Below the pieces are notes generated by a model. The model ran no database searches. It saw only the letters and a program-made list of their open reading frames with translations, and was not told the DNA's origin. The position numbers and the translations under genes are program-made. From Bidens hawaiensis (taxonomy: Eukaryota; Streptophyta; Magnoliopsida; Asterales; Asteraceae), in the NCBI GenBank assembly GCA_021521415.1, contig JAIQDT010002063.1:310001-374000 (forward strand): a stretch of 64,000 bases of DNA, given 5' to 3'. This document shows positions 1 to 11,715 of the stretch, piece after piece; the stretch's first letter is position 1; each line of letters begins with the position of its first letter.

Positions 1-1460
1 GAATTTGATTTTCGATTTGGTTATTGTGACAATCGTCAATTTCAGATTAACTCCGTTAACTCAACTCCGTCAATTCAAACTTAAGATCACTAAATCTATA
101 ATGCACACTTCATTACATTTAAACTAGGGTTTAAATGACGCTTAACACTTACTACATGTGTAGTCTTTCGGGAATTGCACCGAAACGCAAACGAGTTGAC
201 GCAAACGATTGATAAATAAACGAAAAACGTCAAAACAGTAATTATGTGATAATTATGTGTTAGACTTATGTGTTATGTGATAACATGGTTATAAACGTTA
301 ACTCAAGATGAAAACAAGTTAGTTAGGCTAGAAAAGTAATACTTAGAAGTGGAGGGACTTGAGTGTAACTTGTATGTTCATAAATATATCATTAACTTAA
401 CCCTAACTTATTATTATTCTAAACCCAAAATCCCGATCGGAACTTCTCATCCCCTTGCTCATTGGCTGCCGTCCACCTTATACACACATACAACCCTCAA
501 ATCAAGCTTTTGATTGAAGAACTAGGTGCTAGGAAAGTATAATTGATCATCCTTCACATCCTTGTTAATTGATTTTGATGTTTGTTGGGTTAATTACAAA
601 CCCTAGTGAGCCGATTCCATGTGTATGTATGAAGTTAACATGATTGTTGTTGAATTAATGATGATTGATAACTAGATTGAATCTTGTTGCATGTAAATTG
701 TTGTGTCTTTGATTTGAGTTCAAACACAAACCCTAATCAAGTATGTAATATGTAATTTATGTGCATGGATGGTGTTTATGGAGTCTAGAGGGTCATATGA
801 ATGCATGATAGTTCATAGATTGTTGACATGTTGAGTTTGGATGCAAACAGTTTCTGGACAGAATGTGTATTTGATGTTTAAGTGACTGTAACGAAGTGTA
901 AATATGAAAATTGGTTGAAATTATTGATACTACAGTAAACTAGGTTGAGTCTAGTTTCTATAGAGTATAAATTTGTAATTTTTGGACAAGTAAAGGTTAA
1001 CTTTTATGATTTTACAAAAACGTTGTGCAAAGCTGAGCTGTTAGACCTGCTGTTAGGTTATGTTGTAAATGTTATATCTCATGAACTACGAGACCAATTG
1101 GGTTGGTTCCACTTCTGGAAGTTGACTCATTGAGTTAGGAACCTAACCCAAGTGGTCTTGCATTTATTGGATTTTTCGTTTAACAGGAATTTCAAATAAC
1201 ATTCTGATTGCGCACGAATTTGACTGTTACGAGTTTGCTGTAATGATTTGATGATTGTGAGAAAACTATGAGGAATAAAAATGTAATAAAATATGTTCTG
1301 GAAACCTAAGACATATGTGCTTCTGTGATGATTTTTGGTAAATTATTTGAGATGCTATGATCGGTGAAATAATACAATCTTTCTAGTAGGATTTCTGTCT
1401 CGGTGAAACTAGCTGCTGAGTTGTGTAAAAATGCATGAAACATGATACTTGTTATATAAT

Positions 1461-1610
1461 TGTTATGTTTTGACCAAAATACCCTTGCGGGGAATAATTG
1501 CTAATTGATTGCCATGATTTGACCAAATTGCCCTCATGGGGAATAATGGCTAATTAATTGTTATTTGTTGACCAAAATGCCCTTACGGTGAATAATTGCT
1601 AGTAACGTAC
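1461..1610. repeat. Three tandem copies of a ~49-bp unit inside the LTR
   Basis: The phrase TGACCAAA(A/T)T(A/G)CCCT recurs at 1471, 1520 and 1569, each followed by GGGGAATAAT or a close variant. The spacing is 49 bp. Copies differ at several positions, so the expansion is not recent. Confidence 0.75.
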
Positions 1611-2255
1611 GTTATGAATATATGACACGTATATGATTGCTTACACATGTAATGTGTCACAAAAACACTTGTTTAAGTCACCCACGATTCACAAACGAAA
1701 CACGAAACATGTTATGTGCATAGGTATTATGTGCCGGGTCTAGAGACTCGATAATATTCCGACACTTAGAAAAATCTCTTTGTTGTTTTAGAACGTTAGA
1801 GAGAGTTTTTCGGTGACGCGCATCTTGGTGATTTATTTTGGGAAATTCTTCGCAAACAGTGAGTTTCACTTTCCCCTCTTTAAACTGTTTTCAAACGTTT
1901 TTCACTTGGGGGAGATAACATACTCCACAACGCATTTAAGATTTTGTTATAAATTATATATCACTTGTAAAGGCTAAGTGGCAAACGAAACATTTGAAGT
2001 CCTACACATCGAACCGGTTAATATTTAGAATAGCGAGTCACTGTTGAGTAGTACTACTGGGTTTGACAAACCCCACCCAACGCTAAACTCGACTGGAGGT
2101 CGAGCGGGTGTAATTTTGGCTAACACGTACCATGGTCTGGAGGACCTGGTGACAAGGCACTTAATAAACGAGTCAGCTTCGGTGTCGAACACTTAGTAAT
2201 ACTTGTTGTATAGACTAGCTACCTATCGATATATAATTTGACATAACACTATCTG

Positions 2256-2319
2256 GTAACGCTGTAACGCAAAACGCTGTAACGCAAAACGCTGTAACGC
2301 TGAACGCAAACGCTAAACG
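2256..2319. repeat. 15-bp tandem repeat (GCTGTAACGCAAAAC)
   Basis: About three copies of GCTGTAACGCAAAAC are followed by shorter AACGC-rich variants. It lies within the LTR, shortly before its conserved AACTCAC/CTTTTAGTATG segment. Confidence 0.8.
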
Positions 2320-2659
2320 ATTTATCTTTATATAACTTGTGAACTCACCAACCTTGTGTTGACACTTTTAGTATGTTATTCTCAGGTAGCCGAGGCGGGC
2401 GCGCGGTTTAGGAACATGCATTGATTAAAAACGCTTTTGTCCTGCAAACTTATTTTTAACGGTTATCTTTGGTTTTAAGTCGTCCTGCGTGACGCAACTT
2501 TTGATTAAAGGTTTTTACTCTTCCGCATTTAATTACTCGTAAACGTTTTCGTGGTTTTGAAACTTTATTTTATGGTTTGATTATAACTGATGATTCCGAT
2601 CCTGCCAGTTCACACCCTCTGACGGTAAAACTCCGTTAGTGGATTTTGAGGGTGTGACA

Positions 2660-4471
2660 GTTATAACCTAAAACTGAAATCTGAATTCGATTTACTGTTC
2701 GATTGGCGTATGCGATTAGTTCAATTTATTCACTTAATCAAATAAATCAATTAAAATATGAAATATATTAATTATTTTATATATGGCCGATTCTTTTTTA
2801 AGCTTATATATAAAATGTAGCCTAATGCCCATATCCATATTACTATATTAGATCTTGACAACAATACTAATTTTTTTATATTCTACAAATCAGTCATGAC
2901 CATTTACTCTTGAATGTTCAATCTCCTAACCTTAGGCTATTTTTTAAGTGTAGAAGATTATTAATCATTTTGAATGTTCTATTATGTTTAATGCTTTTAT
3001 GGTTAAAATGATTTTCTTTGGTTTAGTGGCCTATGACTATATTACGGTTTAGATGTTTTATTATGGCCTTCAACTTTTGTTTTTAGAATGTATATGTTGT
3101 ATTTGTTTATTATGGCCTTTAAATATTTGTTATTTGGAATGAATTCGATTAATACAGTTTGAAACTATTCGGTTCGATTAGCCACTTTCCAAATTCGGTT
3201 GGTAGTAGGAAGTAATATATCCCTTTGTGTGAAGGAGGATCCGTGTGACCAGATAAGCAAGTGCCCACCCAGCATAAAGTACCACTATTCCGTACCCTTC
3301 CTTCATGTAGTGTAGAATAATAAATAATTAGTTACCAGTCAAACTAGACAACTGTTGTTTTGCCTTTTCTGTTGTGTACATTGCATCTCTAGACATTCAA
3401 GAATCAAGACACAATTATACAGTGCCCTACTATTTTCCAATTATACATTTTATTTTTATTGCATCCATCCATTTTGCGCCACCTGTCAACGACAGTATCC
3501 CTTAGATAATGCACCGCGGTCCATCGCTATTTCGCTCACTCGGTTAGTCTTAGTCCACGGTCACAGACGTTGATCAACCGTGGACCGTGTCCAGCAGATC
3601 AAGGAAAGTTTAATTAAAACGACTTTGTTATATATAAAAAAAAGATGTATATTTAAAAAGTTTAATTATAATAAAACTTTTATATGAAGTTACTGGATTA
3701 TGTGATACTATAGATATCATAATTAACAACAGTGTTCTCGACTTATTTACAAAGCAACCTAATTCTATTACCCAAATGACAGCGATGAAAATTTCAAAAC
3801 CTAAGCTTTATTTTCAAAACTTCTAGTTAATACAATATTGTTAAAAGGAATGCTTTGGTCAAATAAAGTCAACAGAGAAAGTCAAAATAGTCTAAATGGA
3901 GTTAAAGTCATAAGAGGTAGATATGAGAGCTTTTTCCAATTATGCATAGTGGTTGAAGAACTTATAATGATTAAATATTATTTAAATTAATTAAACCAAA
4001 AATATATATAAAAAAATAAATGGATGTCCTTTCCTCCAAATGCCGTCAATGAAACTTACACGGACAAAAAATGGTAAAAAAAAAAGCCTTTCGTAGTGGT
4101 GTGGGGGCGTTTTTTTTACACTTTCTGGGCGTCTGGGCATCCACCATTATGGATGCCCTTAACAATTCTCTGGTTGCTGATTGCATATATAAGTTGATAG
4201 CTAGGTTGTATTCGTTCTCTCGTTTTTTCATTTTTCACTTCTTGTAAATCAATATCTATCACTTGGTCATGAATATATAACTCGTTTGGTGTGAATTCAT
4301 ACTTATTCTATTTCTTTGATTCAATTTTCTTTGAGAGTTCAATTATGAATTTCCGAATTACAGTTAAAACAAGTGTTTTCAGAGCCATGTTACGACTTGA
4401 CTTTGAAGAGGGTGGATTGTTGTATCAATTAAAATCAAATTAAAGTAAGGTATCTACAAAGTTCGGATTGG
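2660..4471. other. AT-rich intergenic stretch, no gene seen
   Basis: No coding similarity was recognised. A GC-richer patch at about 3.2-3.6 kb contains a hairpin: GTCCACGGT around 3552 pairs with ACCGTGGAC around 3577, with a 15-nt loop. Open frames here are short and look like chance. Confidence 0.5.
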
Positions 4472-5504
4472 AGAATTCGATGGGAAGAATGATTTTAGAT
4501 TATGGGTAGTTATGATGAGAGCGATATTGGTGCATCAAGGTATCGTTGATGCACTATTAGGCGAAGTGAATTTGCTGAAGGCTTCGTCTCATATAGAAAA
4601 GAGAGACATATTGGAGAAGGCTCATGTTGTAATTATTTTGACTCAATCAGAGAAGTATCAAAAGAAGTTTTAGCAGTTGGTGTCTGGTCAAAATTGGAAG
4701 CCTTGTACATGACCAACTCATTAGCCAACTGGTTACACATAAAGAATCGACTGCACATGTTTCAAATGGCTTTCGGTAAGCCCCTAGAAGATCACACTGA
4801 TAAGTTTGATAATTTAGAGTTAAATCTTGAGAATATTGAAGTAATTTTAGACGAGATCAGGCAGTTAAGCTTTTTTACTTCTCTACCTAGCTCACATATA
4901 TGAGCATTTCATTGATATTATTATATATGGTAGAGAAAGTTAGTCAATGGAAGAGGTTCTTGCAAATCTTTATTCGAAATAATTGAAGAAGACATCAAAT
5001 GTGAAAGATGAATATGGTGATGGCTTGTTTGCAAGGGGGATTATAACAAAAAAAACCTTAAATCAAAAGTGCTTGCTCGATTCAAATCATAGTTTAAAAG
5101 AAGATGTTATATCTACAAAATTCTAAATAACTACTAAATAGAGACTCTCCTAAAAAAAGGATGAAAACGGTGGATGGAAATATAAATTAAAACATAACGG
5201 TAGTCCATCAAGAGATGATTCTCTTGAGGTGTATGAGAATGCTTATATTTTGTGGTTTCAAACAAAGGAGGTAAGCTCAAGTTGTTCTTACCATATGAAT
5301 CCCAATAAAGAGTTTTTCAAGGAATTGAACATAAAATATCTTGGTGTAGTCCAACTTGGTGATAATAGACCATGGAAAATTGAAGGTCTTGGAGCAGTTA
5401 CTTTGAAGTTGGAGAACGGTGTCGAGTTTAATTTGAATAGGGCCAAGTCGCATCAATCAAATCATTTTTTCGAGAAATACGAGACATCTAAGTCATACAA
5501 GTAA
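4472..5504 (+). pseudogene. Decayed Ty1/copia gag-protease fragment
   Basis: Fragmented reading frames resemble the start of a copia polyprotein. At about 4472 is a gag-like beginning of the type FDG.NDF.LW..MMRA.LV.QG. At 4694-4903 comes a UBN2-type gag segment with the usual order: SLANWLHIK, LHMFQM, LEDHTDKFDNL, SLPSS. At 5229-5504 is a retroviral-type aspartic protease region (SSSCSYHMNPNKEFF, then VQLGDN). The usual active-site D-S-G is degraded to S-S-C. Frames are broken by stops (for example near 4672) and no integrase or RT follows. In life it would have encoded the capsid-like protein and protease of a retrotransposon. It is dead, with no LTR recognised. Confidence 0.75.
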
Positions 5505-6476
5505 AGAGGATAAGAAAAAAGAAAATGTGAACAGGGGAGGTCATGCTAGAGGAAACGAGCAAACTCTACATTTAATCGTTGAAGGTTGTATTTTGAAATC
5601 TTTTCTACTAGGTAATATAGTATCCGTATGCATTAAGATAATCAATTGAAAGGTATATTCCTGATTTGAAAATATCTCACTTGCTACATTCGAAAATTTT
5701 GGTTATTTAGTTAATTTGAAAAATGTAAAGGAAATGAAGGTAAATACTATAGAGGTCTATGGTAGTGTCATCTAGTTCAAGAAGGGGTAACAACATATTA
5801 TGTTTTGGATGATATATATGTGTCATGTAATTACCATATTCCTCATGTACTCCGTATTTTGAGTTCCATGCTTAGATAGTTATTTGTCATTGCAATTCCT
5901 TTTATGATGTTCTTTCATGAATGAAAAGATATCCACAAATTGCCCAAATTTCTTCCCTCTAATATTATTTCTCTAGACTTCTCCTTAATTTCTCTGGCCA
6001 TTAAATCCGATCGACCCACATCACATCGTTTTCCCACATAGTCTTTTTAGATAATTTCATCCAATATGCATGTATGTATAATTAACAAAGTATATATACG
6101 ATCAAATATATTCCGACATAATACAGTACAAATCTTGTAAATATCCCGTCGCTTTATATGGATTAGATTGCATGTTATCTTGAGGCAAAGGAGAGAGAGA
6201 ACTAGTGTGAAGAAAGAAAGCAAGCAAACATGGTATAGAACAAAAACATCATTATCATTCCACAAGGCAAAGATGATGACTTTTATTGAACAAACTTTTC
6301 TCTTTTATGCATTTGCCATTCACCACTCATATTCTTTATCCATTTATTCTCTATATAAAAAGGAAAAAAAGTGATCAATGGGGCCATCTATTGAAGGAAA
6401 AAAGCTAACATGATTTGCCTAGTAAAGACAAACCACTTCACCATATACTTTCCTCCTTCCCATTTCTCTCTTTCTT
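5505..6476. other. No gene recognised
   Basis: The first ~300 bp may be further decay of the copia fragment upstream, but I could not align a domain. The rest is AT-rich intergenic sequence with short chance ORFs. Confidence 0.4.
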
Positions 6477-6477
6477 A

Positions 6478-6511
<34 letters not shown>
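6477..6511. repeat. (TAT)n microsatellite
   Basis: About eleven uninterrupted TAT/ATT triplets, a likely length-polymorphic locus. It follows a pyrimidine-rich stretch. Confidence 0.9.
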
Positions 6512-6513
<2 letters not shown>

Positions 6514-7982
6514 CATACACCGTTATCATTAAACAGAACAATCTTACTTCTGTCTAAATACATATTTTATAGTTACACTTTTGCACATATTATATTACGA
6601 TTTGTGTTTGTCGACAAGTCAGTCCAATTACACTAAAATATAAAACAAACAAGAACACTTGTTTAAGCTAGTTGTATAATCAACGAAATATTGTTTTAGT
6701 TATACGTATAAACCCATTCTTCTAAGATACCATCTTCACACGATTGATGGTTAGTACTTAGTATCCTAACTTTAATATAAATATAAAAGAATTAATTAAA
6801 TTGAGTGGTCTAAGTGAAGAAGATGATGGTAGAACCCAAAAATAATGTCTCTATGATTGTAGCCCCACTCTATGCATCTTACCCAAATGTAACATGTCTC
6901 TTGTTTTTTCTTTTCAAATACTGGTTTTTAACCACCGGATTATATTGCAACTCACACGCCATTTGTCAAAGTTGTCTTAAAATCAACAGATTTTGAATAC
7001 AAATAAAATCTACTTTGATGTATGATCCATTTGTCTTCTGTATCGATGTAAAAATTACTTTTTAATAATATATACAAATGATAAATTTATGAGTAAAAAA
7101 TATCTTATCTATGGTAGCAAAAACGAATATGTGTTTCTTGATTTTGTTCCAAAATCCAGACATATAAAGTTATTGAACTTTGATGTTGATATTGACAGTA
7201 TGATGAATACATGTGGTATAGACATATATATACGTGTGTGTTCTGTGTTTAATCTTTTTGGGCTAAAAGCATGTACTACCATACAATCGGTGTACTAAAA
7301 TTAAAAGGATGGTCAACTTGTTACAGGCTACCGATGCATATAATTTGGTGCATTTGATCATCACATGAAGTGGGGGCGAGTGCAAGCATAAGGCATATGG
7401 CCTTGGACCCCATCAAATTCCTTCTTTGCTTTTGACCAACAAATGTCACAACTACTTTGATTTCCTGCACTGTTTTATTCCTTTTTATGTTAAATATTTC
7501 AAACTTCTTTTGTGACAAACTGTTCTAGTTTTTTGTGTCAATTAAAAGGCAGAAACATACAATCAATGTTACGGAACTTGCTTACTTAATATCCAATTGT
7601 TGATATATTGCAACATGGAAAGCAACTAGTGATATTATGCTATTCTTTAGAACCTAGCACAATTTTAAAGCTTCATTTTCTTTGTTTAATATATTTTTTA
7701 GATAATCATAAATCTTCCTATGAAAAGTTCAACTTTTAATCTAAAAAATGACCTATTGAAAACTTTCTCTGTTTTTATAATGTGTTTAATGATGTATAAA
7801 AGAGAAAATCATCAAGATATACAAGTTAACCGAGTTACTTTAACAAAATAGACATTGACTTGTAAAGCATTAGCAAAACAATAGCTAACAACTAAAAGTA
7901 CACGAGGTCCGTGAAAATAAACAATCAACATAATACATGTGCAAAGCCTTAGTTAACGTCTAGAAGTAGAGACTAAGCCTTA
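6512..7982. other. No gene recognised
   Basis: AT-rich DNA with only short open frames lacking family signatures. Nothing repetitive stood out until the tandem duplication that follows. Confidence 0.4.
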
Positions 7983-8223
7983 GCCACCGGTTAGAAGTTG
8001 TGGCTAACCCTTAGGAGGCCGCTAAAATTTAATCAGCCCTTCAAACGCGTATTGATTCTATAGATTGTATGCGTCGATCCACTTTATTGAACTCTTTAGT
8101 TTTGGCCAACGGGTAAAAGCCGTGGCTAACCCTTAGGCGGTCGCTAAAATTTAATCAGTCATTCAAACGCGTATTGATTATATGTATACGTCGACCCACG
8201 CTATTGAATTCTTTAGTTTTGAA
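7983..8223. repeat. Tandem duplication, ~122-bp unit
   Basis: The block from GCCACCGGTTAGAAG at 7983 through TTGAACTCTTTAGTTTT is repeated, with ~85-90% identity by eye, from GCCAACGGGTAAAAG at 8105. A third, more degraded partial copy may precede it at about 7945 (AGCCTTAGTTAACGTC). Confidence 0.8.
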
Positions 8224-8551
8224 TGTCATTTGTTTCTTTCTATTTTAATAAGAAGTTTTTAATCAACTTATCCATTTTATTTTATTTTTCTATAAAATGT
8301 TAGGGTAATGATATAAATTAGTACCTTAGTTCTTAAATGTTTTAATATGGAAACCTTTTTTATTGAACATGTGACAGTTAATTAAAAACTATAGTTAGGA
8401 GTTAGTAATTTAATAACCTGTAAAACAGCTTCATAAACGCGGTGCCTTTTTTTATTTTTATTTATTATTTTTTTTTAATTTCAGATGACAATAAACAAAT
8501 GAAAAACTAAATATTCAAATTATCCGAAAACTCTAAAAGCAACCTAAGTGA

Positions 8552-8802
8552 GGAGAGAGATTTCAAAAATAACTTATTAGTTTGAAAATTTTCAAGTAGA
8601 CCCGTCCCAATCTCATCTTTATGATAAGATTTAATGACGAATTAAGAATTGTCACATGGCTTCAAATCCCATTGTGACGATGAAATTTGAAGCCATGTGA
8701 CAATTTCTCATTCTCCATTGAATCTTATCATGAAGATGATATTGGGATGGATCATATTGGGAATTTTTCAAAATAGTTGGGTTATTTTAAGAATTTTCCC
8801 TC
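8552..8802. mobile_element. Foldback MITE-like element, ~250 bp
   Basis: The left half is an imperfect inverted copy of the right half. The core arms GTCACATGGCTTCAAAT and ATTTGAAGCCATGTGAC (about 8651-8701) are perfect complements. Looser pairing extends outward through TCCCAAT/ATTGGGA to the outer ends GAGAGAGATTTC and GAATTTTCCCTC. There is no coding capacity. Transcribed, it would form a long hairpin suited to small-RNA production. The superfamily and target duplication were not determined. Confidence 0.75.
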
Positions 8803-8976
8803 AAATTAATCTTAATATGAACTAGTGACACTAGCCCGCGTGATTTGGAAGGAACGTGATAAGAATTTGATCAATATCGTTACGTTACTAGCTAGTATGG
8901 TACAATAGTAACATTAAAGGCGTAATATGGCTAAATAAATATCTACATGTGCTTGGTCGTTGCAATGGTGGATTGG

Positions 8977-8981
<5 letters not shown>

Positions 8982-9011
<30 letters not shown>
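8982..9011. repeat. (TA)n microsatellite at an element boundary
   Basis: About fifteen TA dinucleotides abut the left end of the next foldback element, consistent with insertion into a TA-rich target. Confidence 0.85.
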
Positions 9012-9017
<6 letters not shown>

Positions 9018-9556
9018 AGGATCCTAAGAGAACCCTTTACAAATTGAGAACTTTGAGAACCATTTTGGACCACTAAAAACACCTTTAAAAAAATATTTAA
9101 AAAAGTTATAAAACAAAAAATAATAAAAATTTTAAAAAAGTAAAAAAAACCAAAAGTCTTATATTTCATTCCGGTTTCATTAAAAAAAATAAAAAAATAG
9201 AAAAAAAACAAAAAAAAAGTTGTATTATACACATATATATAATTTTATTTAATCTTTAGTTACGTAATATACACATATGTACAGCATCATTTATCTTAAA
9301 TTATACACACGTGTACCAAAAAACATGTAAATGTACATATATGTATATATTATACATATGTGTATATAATTTAGCTAAACCAAGTTTTTTTTATGAAACC
9401 GGGATGATAAAATAAGAATTTTGGTTTTTTTTACTTTTTTTTATTTTTATGTTTTATTTTATTTTATGATTTTTTTTATTTTTGAGTTTTTTGTGGTCCA
9501 AAATGGTTCTCATGGTTCTCAATTTCAAAAAGGTTCTCTCATGATCCTGATCCTAT
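9012..9556. mobile_element. Foldback MITE, ~545 bp, inserted in TA-rich DNA
   Basis: Long inverted arms of ~160-180 bp each. The left end reads AGGGTAAGGATCCTAAGAG and the right end, read on the minus strand, AGGATCAGGATCATGAGAG. The arms share GAGAACCATTTTGGACCAC and a second block around CCGGTTTCAT (9171) and ATGAAACCGG (9394). The ~200-bp loop has palindromic TATACACATATGTG-type sequence. TA repeats flank both sides. The only frames are A/T-run artefacts. Confidence 0.75.
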
Positions 9557-9583
9557 ATATATACATACATACATACATACATA

Positions 9584-10368
9584 CTAGTTTGATCCTCCCG
9601 TGTTACGGGAGTTTATTCAAGTTTTTGTTTTTAATCGTTTTGCTATTTTATGATGATTTATTTTTTTAACGTAGTTTTGTTTTAATTTAATACACATATA
9701 TTAGTTTGTTATTATATTTTTTAGCGTTTGGGTTTTTTCAATTGAGATGTGTATGTTTTTTGGTTTTTTAACGAACACACATAAACGAACACGGGCATGT
9801 TGATTTTTTTTTAAATGAACAAACATAAACACAAATAATTATCTAATGAAAAAGGGGACGTTGATGTAGTTGACGATGGTGGGTAGTATCGGAAGTTAAC
9901 CGGCGAAGGAGATGATAGACCAACAAATGAGAACATGCAAAAGATATAAATTAAATTAGGGTTTAACGATGAAAGTGTTTACCAATATTTGAGATCTTAT
10001 AACCCATTTAAGGTCTATTAGGGTTTGGTAAGACCTATAACCCGTGGAAATTAGTCTTTGATGATTAAGGAGTTATTTCACAAATAAATGAGATGTTTTA
10101 ACCCGTTTAAGGGTTATCCGGGTTTGGTGAGATCCATGACCCACAAAAATTATTGTTTGATTATGAAAGAGTTTCAAAAATAAATGAGATGTTATAACCC
10201 ATTTCAAGACTATCCGGGTTTGGTAAGACCCATACCTACGAATTCGGATCAAATGCATGAGAAGCCTCCATTTAGAAATCAAGCAATCTGGTGGCTCTAG
10301 AGAATGGGGGGAGCAACCTGAGAGTGACACGTAGGATTTTATGGTAGACAATTATATAGATAGTTAGA
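9584..10368 (-). mobile_element. Non-autonomous Helitron, 785 bp
   Basis: On the minus strand the element starts TCTAACTATC (10368 downward, preceded by A) and ends with a hairpin, CTCCCGT-AAC-ACGGGAG, a short spacer and CTAG (9587-9584), followed by T. The 5' TC, 3' stem-loop plus CTAG, and insertion between A and T are the Helitron hallmarks. No Rep or helicase is encoded. Its interior carries a ~100-bp tandem repeat. Confidence 0.7.
9975..10247. repeat. Three ~96-101-bp tandem units inside the Helitron
   Basis: Each unit contains an AAATGAGAT-like start, TAACCC(A/G)TTT, GG(T/G)TTGGT(A/G)AGA and a TGATTA-like tail. Units start near 9975, 10076 and 10172. A 92-codon minus-strand frame across them is a by-product of the repeat. 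Confidence 0.7.
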
Positions 10369-11150
10369 TATATATATAGGATCTGATACATTAATCCTTT
10401 TTCGTACATTACATACGCGAGCAAATAGAGCGTTGATTTCAGAAACCTAAATCACAAATACACTCGTATGCCCCTGTCACTCTCCCTCATCCATCTCCAC
10501 CACCACAGATCCACCACTCGTCGGCATCAACATACCTCCTTCACCATCACCGGAGTTGACAACGAGGGTCTTGCAACTCGCCGGAAAAACACGAAGGCCA
10601 CTCCCCTTTGTTTCACAGATTTGTTTAGCTTTTGATAATAATTGAAATTGAAGTGATCAATTGATCGTTTAATATTTGAAATCGATTCAATTAGTAATCA
10701 ATTTGAAGCTTAATCGATCAATTTTTTGTTTTGAATGATGGGTATTAACCTTGAATGTATCAGGATTTAGGCATGAACGTTTAAGTTTTTTTGTCTGAAC
10801 GTTTTAGATTTTAAACTTGAACGTTAAAATGTTTAACCTTGAACGTATTTCGCGCACGAAATGTACATTACGTGATTATTGTACGTTAACTCACCCATAC
10901 ACACACTAGTAATAATATATTAAAAGAAATAAATTAAAACTTAAAAGTAAAGTAAATTAAACTAACAAAATAAATAATCATGAAGAAGAAAAAGAAAATT
11001 TGGACTAAACCAACACACTTACACTAATATATAACTAGTTACTTGTTTACGATTGTTGCGATGGGGGCATGTATATGTAGAGGGAAAGAAAAATTGTGCG
11101 TAGCGGCGGCAATGTCGCATAACTTCAATCGATATGGCTTCGATACCATA
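10369..11150. other. No gene recognised
   Basis: A CCACCA/CTC-rich patch at 10.46-10.61 kb resembles the 5' end of many plant genes, but no frame extends from it. GAACGTT-like words recur at 10.77-10.85 kb. I could not define an element. Confidence 0.35.
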
Positions 11151-11715
11151 GTACAAATTTGGGTACCCATATTAAAGACTTGTGTGTTGTTTGTGTAACT
11201 TAATGCAACTTGAGGGTTACAATATTAAAAAGTTACAGGGTTAGTTATGTAGCTGTGAAAGGGTTATTGTATTAAAAAGTTATATGATTAATTGTGTAAC
11301 TAAATAAAATTTGTAGGGTAACATATGTAAATAGTGGCACGAATTTCAAAGTTGTCATAGTTGGTCTTTGAAAGGGATCTAAAAATGTGATGTTCGGATC
11401 AATACATGCACAAGGAGGGCAACATCCAACTCGTACAATTGGATCTTAGATCGTTTTCTTGAATTTGGTATGATTTGCCTAAATGTTTGTGGGTGAGTGT
11501 GTGGTGAGATGATTGATTTGACAAGGGTTGTCACTCAAGGGGTAGGCTTAGGCCTATATATACCTCTAGGCCAAAATGCATTAAACAAAGCCCATAGGCC
11601 GACCCAAATGGGATTACAAAGTTATTAAAGTACTGAACGACAGAAAGACAAAATAAACGATTACATGTTTAACCAAAATACATACACAAGCCTAAACAAT
11701 AATATTAACCTAACA
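11151..11715 (-). mobile_element. Possible copia-type LTR remnant
   Basis: On the minus strand, TGGTATCGAAGC (11149-11138) resembles the tRNA-iMet primer-binding site used by copia elements. Upstream on that strand is a ~565-bp stretch with a TATA-like GGTATATATAGG at about 11553-11564. It starts TGTTAGG at 11715. Termini are imperfect and no second LTR or coding domain was found. Confidence 0.35.

Larger units (their letters stand above)
1..2659 (+). mobile_element. 3' part of a long gypsy-type LTR (start lies left of the window)
   Basis: The sequence ends in GGGTGTGACA at 2659, a typical LTR terminus. Just inside, CACACCCTC (2611-2619) is the inverted copy of GAGGGTGTG (2648-2656). The stretch AACTCAC (2342-2348) and CTTTTAGTATG (2365-2375) recur in the same order in the chromovirus LTR near 51.9 kb, which supports plus orientation and a Tekay-like family. 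Two internal tandem repeats are listed separately. No coding domain is present. The 5' LTR end and target duplication cannot be seen, so it could be a solo LTR or part of a full element. Confidence 0.55.

Noticed and set aside
3552..3586. Hairpin GTCCACGGT/ACCGTGGAC as a regulatory RNA
   Set aside because: Single 9-bp stem with no supporting context; can occur by chance.
8830..8895. Possible minus-strand Helitron end (CACGCGGGCTAGT)
   Set aside because: CTAG and a GC-rich word are present, but no stem-loop and no matching 5' end.
10460..10615. CCACCA/CTC-rich patch as a gene start
   Set aside because: No open frame continues from it; similar patches at 15.8 and 59.5 kb are equally non-coding.
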